This document shows, piece after piece, positions 1 through 5,625 of a DNA stretch of 12,801 nucleotides. This DNA is from an uncultured Actinomycetes bacterium (GTDB lineage Bacteria; Actinomycetota; Actinomycetes; S36-B12): the NCBI GenBank assembly GCA_937902285.1, contig CALGTB010000150.1, positions 1 to 12,801 of the forward strand, written 5' to 3'. A program made the position numbers and the translations under genes. Position 1 is the stretch's first letter. The number at the start of each line of letters is the position of its first letter. Below the pieces are notes generated by a model. It worked only from the letters and a program-made list of their open reading frames with translations. It searched no databases and was not told the origin of the DNA.

Positions 1-90
1 GTGACAAGCCCCGCAGTGACAAGCCCCGCAGTGACAAGCCCCGCAGTGACAAGCCGCGCAGTGACAGGCCGCGAAGTGACAAGCCGCGCT
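1..90 (+). repeat. Six tandem 15-bp repeats coding for SDKPR pentapeptides
   Basis: The unit GTGACAAGCCCCGCA occurs six times head to tail: three identical copies (1-45), then three with one to three changes (46-90). Read in the TPR gene's frame (from position 3) it gives D-K-P-R-S repeated, with one K to R change. The unit length is a multiple of three, so copy-number change would keep the frame. The array may continue upstream of the window. Confidence 0.95.
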
Positions 91-953
91 CCGGCAGCGA
101 TCGGAGCGACGGGCGACGGACGGCGGCGCGCACGGGCGATGCCCGCGGCTCGGACAGCCGAGGTCGCGATCCCCGGCGCCCGGACACCCGGCGGCCCGAC
201 CGCAACGGTGCTGACCGGCCGCGTGACCCGGTGGTGGCCGACGACATCACCGCCGACCAGCTCGACAAGGGCGTCGGGCACGAGCTGAGGACCCTGCCGG
301 AGGGACTCGCCGAGATCGTCGCGCGTCACCTCGTCGCTGCCGACCAGGCGCTCGTGAACGACAACGTGCCCCTGGCCCGTCAGCACATCGCGGCCGCGAA
401 GCGCCGGGCCGGCCGGGTGGCTGCCGTCCGCGAGGCTGCGGGGATCACGGCCTATCTGGCAGGCGACTATGCCGAGGCGATCTCGGAGCTGCGCACGGTG
501 CGTCGCATGACCGGGTCCAACGAGTACCTGCCCATGATGGCCGACTGCGAGCGTGGCCTCGGCCGCCCGCAGAAGGCGCTCGAGCTGGTCAAGGAGGTCG
601 ACGCCCGCACGCTCGACCCGGCGACGAGGGTCGAGCTGCTCCTCGTGAGCGCGGGGGCTCGTGCGGACCTCGGACAGCTTGAGGCAGCGCTCGTCGTGCT
701 CCAGGTCCCTGAGCTGAGGCAGCTGCCGCCGGGCGGGCCCCGGGCACGGATGCAGTACGCCTACGCGGACCTGCTTGAACGGGTGGGCCGGTTCGAGGAC
801 GCCCATGAGTGGATGCGACTGGCTGCGGAGTCCGATGTCGACGGGGTGACGGATGCGGCCGAGAGGCTCGAGGAGGAGGCCGGTGTGGCGTTCTCCGAGG
901 AGGACTTCGACGATGACGTTCCCCTGGACGGGGAGGGAAACCGTCAGCCCTGA
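1..953 (+). CDS. TPR-type protein, Rv1691-like, 5'-truncated at window edge
   Basis: Helical-repeat protein of unknown molecular role. The reading frame is open from the first complete codon (position 3) to TGA at 951-953, 316 residues, so the real start lies upstream. Residues 1-30 are tandem DKPRS pentapeptides, followed by a disordered R/D/G-rich tail to about residue 75. The folded part begins near VADDITADQL (position 231) and holds TPR-like helix pairs such as AAGITAYLAGDYAEAISELR and MADCERGLGRPQKALELV; the C-terminus is acidic (SEEDFDDDVPLDGE). The GTG at 231 is a possible but unlikely start, because the frame upstream stays open and has the composition of a tail. The core matches my recollection of actinobacterial Rv1691-type proteins, which sit upstream of the HAD/tlyA genes as here. 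TPRs usually mediate protein contacts; the partner is unknown. Confidence 0.8.
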   Translation, partial: DKPRSDKPRSDKPRSDKPRSDRPRSDKPRSGSDRSDGRRTAARTGDARGSDSRGRDPRRPDTRRPDRNGADRPRDPVVADDITADQLDKGVGHELRTLPEGLAEIVARHLVAADQALVNDNVPLARQHIAAAKRRAGRVAAVREAAGITAYLAGDYAEAISELRTVRRMTGSNEYLPMMADCERGLGRPQKALELVKEVDARTLDPATRVELLLVSAGARADLGQLEAALVVLQVPELRQLPPGGPRARMQYAYADLLERVGRFEDAHEWMRLAAESDVDGVTDAAERLEEEAGVAFSEEDFDDDVPLDGEGNRQP

Positions 954-956
954 CGG
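941..956. terminator. Inverted repeat between convergent genes, candidate terminator
   Basis: CCGTCAGCCCTGACGG is a perfect 6-bp inverted repeat with a 4-nt loop. The right arm contains the TGA stop of the TPR gene, and the convergent hydrolase gene ends 19 bp further on at 975. The position suits a bidirectional terminator, but there is no T-tract, so canonical rho-independent termination is not shown. Confidence 0.4.
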
Positions 957-974
957 GCTCTCACGGCGCTGGGC

Positions 975-1904
975 CTAGCCCTGCGCGTCGAGCCAGCGGA
1001 CGATGCCGTGCACGTTGGCCCCGACCCCTGACAGCTCATCGAACTTCAGAACGCGATCCTCGTCGGAGTAGAACAGCGGATGCCGCTCGCGGTCCTTCTC
1101 CCGCACCATGGCGATGGCGTGGTCGACATCCGGTGACTGTGCATGAGCGGCCGCCACGGCCTCGACCCAGTAGCGGAGCTCGGCCTCGGAGCGGTCGAGG
1201 GTGTCCGACACCTCGGTGACGGGTCCGAAGTGGCTGAACAGCAGGCGGGCCGCGCCGGCGTCGCGCATGCGCGCGAGCGACGAGAGCGTGAGGTCGAGAT
1301 CGAAGTCCGGTGGTGGCGTGGCCGGCCGGACGTCCTCGGTCTCCGGAACGTAGACACCCGCCGCGTCGCCCGTGTAGAGGTCACCGGTCTGGGAGTCGAG
1401 CAGGCCGACGTGATGCGAGGCGTGCCCAGGATTGTGGAAGGCGTCCAGCCGCCGTCCGTCGCCCAGATCGATCGTCCCGGACTCGCCGAGCGTCACCAGG
1501 CGCTCCGCTGGCACGGGGCGCAGGTCGCCGAACAGGCGGTCCATGTCCGGACCGAAGACCCGGTGGGCGCTGGCCACCAGCCGGCTCGGGTCGGCGAGGT
1601 GCCGCGCCCCGCGCTCGTGGACCACGATCTGCGCCTGCGGGAAGGCCTCGGCCAGGTCGCCCACCCCGCCCGCATGGTCGAGGTGGATGTGGGTGACCAC
1701 GATGGTCGAGAGGTCGTCCGGGCCGATGCCGAGCTCACTGAGGGCGGCGATCACGATGCCGGCCGAGCGCGCGGTTCCCGTCTCGACGAGGCAGGGCCGA
1801 CTGCCCCGGATGAGGTATCCGGAGGTGATCCCCTCGTAGCCCCCCATCCGGGTATCGATGTGGAAGACGTCGTCGCCGAGGGTCTCGATCGTGGAGGCAG
1901 TCAC
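975..1904 (-). CDS. MBL-fold metallo-hydrolase
   Basis: Probable zinc-dependent hydrolase of the metallo-beta-lactamase superfamily, 309 residues; the substrate cannot be told from sequence. The metal-binding set is complete: THIHLDHAGG (H72, H74, D76, H77), NPGHASHH (H161), LYTGDAAG (D180) and SHFGP (H225). A helical region of about 80 residues follows the catalytic core. There is no signal peptide or membrane segment, so it is likely cytoplasmic. GTG at 1902-1904 is taken as start: the protein then begins just before the first beta-strand (DDVFHIDTRM), and a -10-like GATAAT lies 6 nt upstream with no Shine-Dalgarno, suggesting a leaderless message. It is the only minus-strand gene here, convergent with the TPR gene and divergent from the SSB-like gene. 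Glyoxalase-II-like or lactonase-like activities are possible; none is claimed. Confidence 0.88.
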   Translation of the reverse strand: MTASTIETLGDDVFHIDTRMGGYEGITSGYLIRGSRPCLVETGTARSAGIVIAALSELGIGPDDLSTIVVTHIHLDHAGGVGDLAEAFPQAQIVVHERGARHLADPSRLVASAHRVFGPDMDRLFGDLRPVPAERLVTLGESGTIDLGDGRRLDAFHNPGHASHHVGLLDSQTGDLYTGDAAGVYVPETEDVRPATPPPDFDLDLTLSSLARMRDAGAARLLFSHFGPVTEVSDTLDRSEAELRYWVEAVAAAHAQSPDVDHAIAMVREKDRERHPLFYSDEDRVLKFDELSGVGANVHGIVRWLDAQG

Positions 1905-1910
1905 CTGCGC

Positions 1911-1916
1911 ATTATC
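1911..1916 (-). promoter_or_regulatory. Candidate -10 element for leaderless MBL-hydrolase mRNA
   Basis: On the minus strand GATAAT (5 of 6 to TATAAT) is followed by GCGCAG and then directly by the GTG start. A 6-nt gap places the predicted transcription start on the G of GTG. I see no Shine-Dalgarno and no good -35 box. The rest of the divergent 1905-2032 gap must also serve the plus-strand SSB-like gene; the only -10-like string I see for it is a weak CAGAAT at 1989-1994. Confidence 0.45.
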
Positions 1917-2032
1917 AACCGTCTCGCCTGTCGTGGTCCGGCATCCACAGTGATCGGTGGGCTCGGGGCCCTCCGGGGAGATCCGGCCCAGAATCGGGGT
2001 CCGGCCGCCCGGTCGGGGATGCGAGGTGGCTC

Positions 2033-2392
2033 ATGCCAGTGACCAACGGCGCCGACGCGCCCACGTCGTACAGCGAGGTCGTCATCGTGGGGCGGATGGG
2101 CTCGCGCGTCGAGCAGCGTGAGCTGCCCAGCGGCGACGCCGTGACGGTCTTCACGCTGGTCGTCGACCGGAACGCCCGAGACCGTCGCTCGCCGCGGGGA
2201 GCCCGCGTCGACGCCATCCCGTGCCAGACCTTTCGCCTGCCGATCGCCCGCCGCCTGGAGAGCCTGGCCGAAGGGGACTGGGTCAAGGTCCAGGGCCAGC
2301 TGCGCCGCCGCTTCTGGCGCGCAGGCGCAGGCCTCGGCAGCGCGACGGAGGTGGACGTCCAGCGGCTCGACCGGGTGCGCGTGCGACCATAG
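2033..2392 (+). CDS. SSB-like OB-fold protein, short paralogue
   Basis: Small single-stranded-DNA-binding-family protein of 119 residues. Residues 13-113 have the OB-fold pattern: SEVVIVGRMG (strand 1), LPSGDAVTVFTLVVDR (strands 2-3), then VDAIPCQTFRLPIARR and EGDWVKVQGQLRRRFWRAG, as in SSB. It stops straight after the fold and lacks the disordered linker and acidic DDDIPF-like tail that replicative SSBs use to recruit partners. It is therefore more likely an accessory SSB than the essential one. ATG at 2033 is preceded by GAGGTGG (2023-2029), a slightly close Shine-Dalgarno. It appears to open the long plus-strand gene series; the next gene begins 4 nt after its stop, so the two are probably cotranscribed. 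DNA binding itself is inferred from the family. Confidence 0.8.
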   Translation: MPVTNGADAPTSYSEVVIVGRMGSRVEQRELPSGDAVTVFTLVVDRNARDRRSPRGARVDAIPCQTFRLPIARRLESLAEGDWVKVQGQLRRRFWRAGAGLGSATEVDVQRLDRVRVRP

Positions 2393-2396
2393 GCCC

Positions 2397-2888
2397 GTGC
2401 CCGAGGCCACCCCCCACTCCACGCCGACGCCGTCGGGGGAGTCTGCGCCGAGCGGTGTCGACCGAGCGCCCGGCGACCCGGAGGGGACTCCGTACGACTG
2501 GTACCAGCGGGCCATGGGATTCCTGGCCGCGGGGGAGAGCGATGCGGCGGCCGTCCTGCTGACACGGCTGCGCGAGCTGGATCCCGGCTCGACGTCGGTC
2601 CTCGAGGCGCTGGCTCGAGCCTTGTTCGACAGCCGCCACTACGACGACGCGATCGCCGCCTTCACCGAGCTGGTCGAGCGGAGTCCCGCCGAGGACTACG
2701 CGCACTACGGGCTCGGCATGTCGCTGTGGCGACGCCAGCGGTTCCCCGAGGCCCGCGACCACCTCGCCATGGCCTTCGTCATGCGCCCCGATCGATCCGA
2801 GTACGGGTCAGCCCTGTCGCAGGTCAAGGCGACGCTCCGGGCTCGGGCACTGGCCGGGCTGCCGCTGGCCGGACCGATTCAGACATGA
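2397..2888 (+). CDS. Tetratricopeptide-repeat protein
   Basis: Small cytoplasmic TPR protein of 163 residues with no recognised partner. Residues 1-30 are a disordered P/S/T/G-rich leader. Three TPR units follow at about 33-66 (YDWYQRAMGFLAAGESDAAA), 67-100 (ALARALFDSRHYDDAIAAFT) and 101-134 (YGLGMSLWRRQRFPEARDHL), then a short helix rich in A, R and L. The start is GTG at 2397, four bases after the SSB-like stop, with only a weak AGG nearby, so coupling to the upstream gene is plausible. The 3' end overlaps the HAD phosphatase start by ATGA at 2885-2888. TPR folds usually act as protein-interaction scaffolds; which protein it contacts is not visible here. Confidence 0.82.
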   Translation: MPEATPHSTPTPSGESAPSGVDRAPGDPEGTPYDWYQRAMGFLAAGESDAAAVLLTRLRELDPGSTSVLEALARALFDSRHYDDAIAAFTELVERSPAEDYAHYGLGMSLWRRQRFPEARDHLAMAFVMRPDRSEYGSALSQVKATLRARALAGLPLAGPIQT

Positions 2889-3946
2889 GCGCCTCGCCGA
2901 TGTCCCTGCCGCTCGTCGACGGCTTCGACGCCCTCCTGTTCGACCTCGATGGCGTCGTCTACGTAGGACCTGACGCCGTCCCGTTCGCAGCCGAGGCCAT
3001 CGCGGCCGCACGCGACCGCGGCGTGTCCTGCTGCTTCGTCACCAACAACGCCGCCCGGCCGGCGAGGAAGGTCGCCGAGCACCTGAGCGAGCTCGGGGTC
3101 ACCTCGACGGTTGACGATGTCGTGACCTCGCCGCAGGCCGCGGTCTCGCTCCTGCCCGGACATGTCGCCGACGGCGCCCGGGTGCTGGTCATCGGCGGCA
3201 TGGGCATCGTGGAGGCCCTCGAGGCACGCGGCTACGTCCCGGTGCGCAGCCTCGACGACGGCCCGGCCGCGGTGATGCAGGGCTACTCGCCCGACCTGTC
3301 GTGGCGGGACCTGGCCGAGGCGACCTTCGCGGTGCGGTCCGGGCTGCCGTGGATCGCGACGAACCCGGACCTCACATTCCCCACGCAGCGGGGCGTCGCT
3401 CCGGGCAACGGCGCGTTCGTGCAGGTGGTCGCTCAGACGGCCGGGCGGCCCCCGGACGCGGTGGCCGGCAAGCCGGAGCCACCCCTGCTGCACGAGGCGG
3501 TGCGGCGCACGGGCGCCGTCCGGCCGCTCATGGTGGGCGACCGACTCGACACCGACATCGCCGCCGGCACCCGGGTCGGCATCCCGACGCTGCTCGTGTT
3601 CACCGGTGTCACCACCTTCGACGAGGTCGTCGGTGCGATCCCCGAGGAGCGCCCCACCTACCTGGGCTACGACCTGCGCGTCCTTCTCGAGCCCTACCCG
3701 GAGGTGACCTGCACCGACGAGCAGTCCCGCTGCCGCCAGTGGACGGCCACGGTCGTCCGGGGCGGGATCGCCGTCGACGGCCCGACGGAGTCCGGGCCGT
3801 GGGACGGCCTGCGCGCCGTGGCGGCGCTCGCGTGGCGCCGCGCAGACCGGGGAGTCGTGCTGGAGGTCGACGCAGCGCTCAGCCGGCTGCGTGAACTGGC
3901 CCATGCACCCGCTCCCGAGGGCGGGTACGGTGGGACCCCCGCCTGA
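2885..3946 (+). CDS. HAD-IIA (NagD-type) phosphatase, probable glycerol-3-phosphate phosphatase
   Basis: HAD-superfamily phosphatase of 353 residues, the same length I recall for M. tuberculosis Rv1692, a glycerol-3-phosphate phosphatase of glycerophospholipid recycling. All four HAD motifs are present: DLDGVVY (nucleophile D20, acid/base D22), TNN (53-55), AGKPEPP (K196) and MVGDRLDTDI (D219, D224). The region between motifs II and III fits the NagD-type C2 cap. Residues from about 270 form a C-terminal extension with WTATVVRGGIAVDG, which agrees with the Rv1692 extension reported as GNAT-like. ATG at 2885 is preferred because it makes an ATGA overlap with the TPR gene and gives a normal N-terminus; an in-frame ATG at 2726 would add 53 arginine/proline-rich residues lying within the TPR gene, and ATG 2900 is also possible. 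The substrate is inferred from homology and gene order. Confidence 0.87.
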   Translation: MSASPMSLPLVDGFDALLFDLDGVVYVGPDAVPFAAEAIAAARDRGVSCCFVTNNAARPARKVAEHLSELGVTSTVDDVVTSPQAAVSLLPGHVADGARVLVIGGMGIVEALEARGYVPVRSLDDGPAAVMQGYSPDLSWRDLAEATFAVRSGLPWIATNPDLTFPTQRGVAPGNGAFVQVVAQTAGRPPDAVAGKPEPPLLHEAVRRTGAVRPLMVGDRLDTDIAAGTRVGIPTLLVFTGVTTFDEVVGAIPEERPTYLGYDLRVLLEPYPEVTCTDEQSRCRQWTATVVRGGIAVDGPTESGPWDGLRAVAALAWRRADRGVVLEVDAALSRLRELAHAPAPEGGYGGTPA

Positions 3947-3954
3947 GCGCGGGG
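3908..3954 (+). promoter_or_regulatory. Candidate promoter and hairpins at the end of the HAD gene
   Basis: Three elements sit together. CCCGCTC/GGGCGGG (3908-3914 and 3919-3925) can form a 7-bp stem, one G-T pair, with a CCGA loop. TACGGT at 3926-3931, in the context GGGTACGGTGGGACC, fits the actinobacterial -10 pattern TANNNT and would start transcription near 3938. CCCCGC/GCGGGG (3937-3942 and 3949-3954) forms a second stem around the HAD stop codon. Together they suggest an internal promoter for the gene at 3976; no convincing -35 is seen. Confidence 0.35.
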
Positions 3955-3975
3955 CGACGAAGGAGTGAGTGAACC

Positions 3976-4530
3976 GTGTTGGACGACCTGCGCAACTACC
4001 TGCAGATGGCGAGCGGCATCACCGAGGCCACGACGACCAAGGCCCGCGAGACCGTGTCCGGCCTCCTCGCCCACGGCGTCTCGCTGTCGTCCAAGGCGCT
4101 GCCGGCCTCGGAGATGATGGGGCAGGTCCAGGACCTCGCCGACGACCTGGTGAGCACGAGCCGCAACAACCGCGAGATGCTCGTCGGCATGATCCGCGCC
4201 GAGGTCGACCGCGCGGTGGGCCGGATGGGCTTCGTGCGCGAGGACGAGCTCGCCGCCCTGCGCCGTCATGTCCAGCGCATCGAGAAGCAGGTCGGCGACC
4301 TCGAGGCGGCGCGCGTGGCGCAGCCCGTCGTCGTGGTCGCGGCCCCGGCAGACGCTCCCGCCGCGGATGCACCCGTCAGCGATCAGCCGGTCGCGGAGCA
4401 GCCGGTCGCTGAGGAGGTCCCGGCGGCGGGCGCACCGGCCGACGACGCTCCTGCCGCGGACGCGCCGGCCGATCCGCCGAAGCGGAAGAAGCGCATCCTC
4501 GTCGTCGACCAGCCGGCGGCATCGGAATGA
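3976..4530 (+). CDS. Helical protein with UbiK/BMFP-like segment and A/P/D-rich tail
   Basis: Function unknown; 184 residues. Residues 1-45 are amphipathic helix (MLDDLRNYLQMASGITEATT). Residues 60-113 resemble the BMFP/UbiK-type coiled coil (NNREMLVGMIRAEVDRAVGRMGFVREDELAALRRHVQRIE). Residues 115-167 are low-complexity Ala/Pro/Asp/Val, and a basic patch KRKKR (169-173) precedes the end. Coiled-coil proteins with charged low-complexity tails are sometimes named phasin-like or polyhydroxyalkanoate-synthesis-like in actinobacteria, but nothing here shows a granule role. UbiK works in ubiquinone synthesis in proteobacteria, which actinobacteria generally lack, so that function should not be transferred. 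GTG at 3976 is the start: AAGGAG at 3960-3965 lies 10 nt upstream, and the only other nearby in-frame start is TTG at 3979. It ends in an ATGA overlap with the next gene. Confidence 0.78.
   Translation: MLDDLRNYLQMASGITEATTTKARETVSGLLAHGVSLSSKALPASEMMGQVQDLADDLVSTSRNNREMLVGMIRAEVDRAVGRMGFVREDELAALRRHVQRIEKQVGDLEAARVAQPVVVVAAPADAPAADAPVSDQPVAEQPVAEEVPAAGAPADDAPAADAPADPPKRKKRILVVDQPAASE
4384..4413 (+). repeat. Two tandem 15-bp units in low-complexity tail
   Basis: CAGCCGGTCGCGGAG (4384-4398) is followed at once by CAGCCGGTCGCTGAG (4399-4413), one mismatch. Both code for QPVAE, inside the A/P/D-rich tail of the gene at 3976. It looks like a simple in-frame tandem duplication. Confidence 0.9.
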
Positions 4531-4766
4531 CCGAGCCGGGATCCGACATCGACCCGCTGGACGACGAGCTCGTCCTGCTCGAGGAGGTCGAGGACGAGCT
4601 CGTCCTGCCGGTGTGGGAGCCGACCGGCGAGCCCCGGGTCGATGCGGCCCTCGACGCGCTGTCGGGTCTCGACCCGGACGACGTGCACAGCCACGCTGCC
4701 GTCTTCGACGACGTGCACCAGCAGCTGCGTTCGGCCCTGACCGACCTCGACACCGCCACGCCCTGA
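4527..4766 (+). CDS. Small acidic conserved-type protein
   Basis: Hypothetical protein of 79 residues, strongly acidic. The first third is DDELVLLEEVEDELVLP, an imperfect internal duplication; the rest (PTGEPRVDAALDALSGLDP, then VFDDVHQQLRSALTDLD) is predicted helical. The motif TGEPRVDAAL...DVHQQLR resembles short uncharacterised proteins I recall just upstream of tlyA in other actinobacteria, so the gene is probably real. Support also comes from the ATGA overlap with the preceding gene (4527-4530), the 28-bp gap before tlyA, and unbroken actinobacterial codon bias. There is no signal peptide, membrane segment or catalytic motif. No function is proposed. Confidence 0.72.
   Translation: MTEPGSDIDPLDDELVLLEEVEDELVLPVWEPTGEPRVDAALDALSGLDPDDVHSHAAVFDDVHQQLRSALTDLDTATP
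4563..4607 (+). repeat. Direct repeat that is also palindromic, able to form a 14-bp hairpin
   Basis: GACGAGCTCGTCCTG occurs at 4563-4577 and again at 4593-4607, exactly ten codons apart, coding for DELVL both times. Its first 12 bases are their own reverse complement, so the copies can pair: GACGAGCTCGTCCT (4563-4576) with AGGACGAGCTCGTC (4591-4604), loop 4577-4590. The loop carries GAGGAGG. Whether the hairpin has a role is unknown. Confidence 0.85.
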
Positions 4767-4794
4767 CCTCGGCCGCAGCAGGACGGGGTGATGC

Positions 4795-5625
4795 GTGGCG
4801 CGACGGCGGCTTGACTCCGAGCTCGTCCGTCGAGGGCTGGCCCGCTCCCGCGAGCACGCACGCGAGCTCATCGAGTCCGGCGTCGTGCTCGTGAAGGGTG
4901 GCACGGCGACGAAGCCGGCCACGCAGGTCGAGGAGTCGGACGCCATCCTCGTGACGGAGGTGGACCCCTCCGGGCACTACGTGTCCCGTGGGGCCCACAA
5001 GCTCATCGGCGCCCTCGACCGCTTCGCCGACGTCGTCGTGACAGGTCGGCTGTGCCTCGACGCCGGTGCGTCGACCGGGGGATTCACCCAGGTGCTCCTG
5101 GAGCGCGGAGCGGCGCGCGTGCTCGCGGTCGACGTGGGCTACGGCCAGCTGGCCTGGCCCGTGCGCACCGATGCCCGGGTCGACGTCCTCGAGCGGACCA
5201 ACGTGAGGGGCCTGACGGCTGGCGCCCTGCCCTTCCGTCCCGATCTTCTCGTGGCCGACCTGTCCTTCATCCCCCTCGAGCTGGTGCTGCCCGCCCTCGC
5301 CGGCGTTGCGGCCGACACCTGCGACCTCGTCCTCATGGTCAAGCCGCAGTTCGAGGTCGGGCGCGCGGCGGTGGGCGACGGCGTCGTGCGAGAACCCGCG
5401 CTGCGCGCGTCGGCGGTGCTGGGCGTGGCGCGCGCAGCGGCCGCCCTGGGCCTCGGGGTGCAGGATGTGGTGGCGAGCCCGCTCCCCGGTCCGAGCGGCA
5501 ACGTGGAGTACTTCCTGTGGCTGGCGCGCACGGACGGCAGGATGGGGGGTGCCGCGGGTGAGAGCCTCGACGGCGACCGTCTGGCCGGGGCCATCGAGCG
5601 CGCAGTGAGGGAGGGACCCCAATGA
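4795..5625 (+). CDS. tlyA: TlyA, 16S/23S rRNA 2'-O-methyltransferase
   Basis: S-adenosylmethionine-dependent 2'-O-methyltransferase of 276 residues; in mycobacteria TlyA methylates C1409 of 16S and C1920 of 23S rRNA, which makes ribosomes sensitive to capreomycin and viomycin. An S4 RNA-binding domain occupies about residues 3-60 (RRLDSELVRRGLARSREHAR), then a Rossmann FtsJ-like domain with SRGAHKL, SAM motif CLDAGASTGGF (87-97), LVADLSF and MVKPQFEVG. The catalytic set K69, D155, K183, E238 lines up with the K-D-K-E tetrad of M. tuberculosis TlyA. The start is GTG at 4795, behind AGGACGGGG (4780-4788); the ATG at 4791 is out of frame and stops after seven codons. The 3' end overlaps the NAD kinase gene by ATGA. 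The haemolysin name given to this family is historical and not supported as a function here. Confidence 0.95.
   Translation: MARRRLDSELVRRGLARSREHARELIESGVVLVKGGTATKPATQVEESDAILVTEVDPSGHYVSRGAHKLIGALDRFADVVVTGRLCLDAGASTGGFTQVLLERGAARVLAVDVGYGQLAWPVRTDARVDVLERTNVRGLTAGALPFRPDLLVADLSFIPLELVLPALAGVAADTCDLVLMVKPQFEVGRAAVGDGVVREPALRASAVLGVARAAAALGLGVQDVVASPLPGPSGNVEYFLWLARTDGRMGGAAGESLDGDRLAGAIERAVREGPQ

Noticed and set aside
1..90. CRISPR array or integration-site repeats
   Set aside because: The units are contiguous with no spacers and are coding in frame 3.
1..288. VTSPA-repeat protein starting with GTG at position 1
   Set aside because: Wrong frame: it stops early, while frame 3 joins the conserved TPR domain.
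954..974. Hidden small gene between the convergent genes
   Set aside because: Only 21 bp, no space for a gene.
1143..2042. Plus-strand open frame opposite the MBL hydrolase
   Set aside because: The minus strand encodes a complete set of metal ligands; this frame has no recognisable motif.
4791..4814. Tiny reading frame from ATG 4791 (MRGATAA) overlapping the tlyA start
   Set aside because: Only seven codons and it overlaps the start by chance; a regulatory upstream frame cannot be supported.
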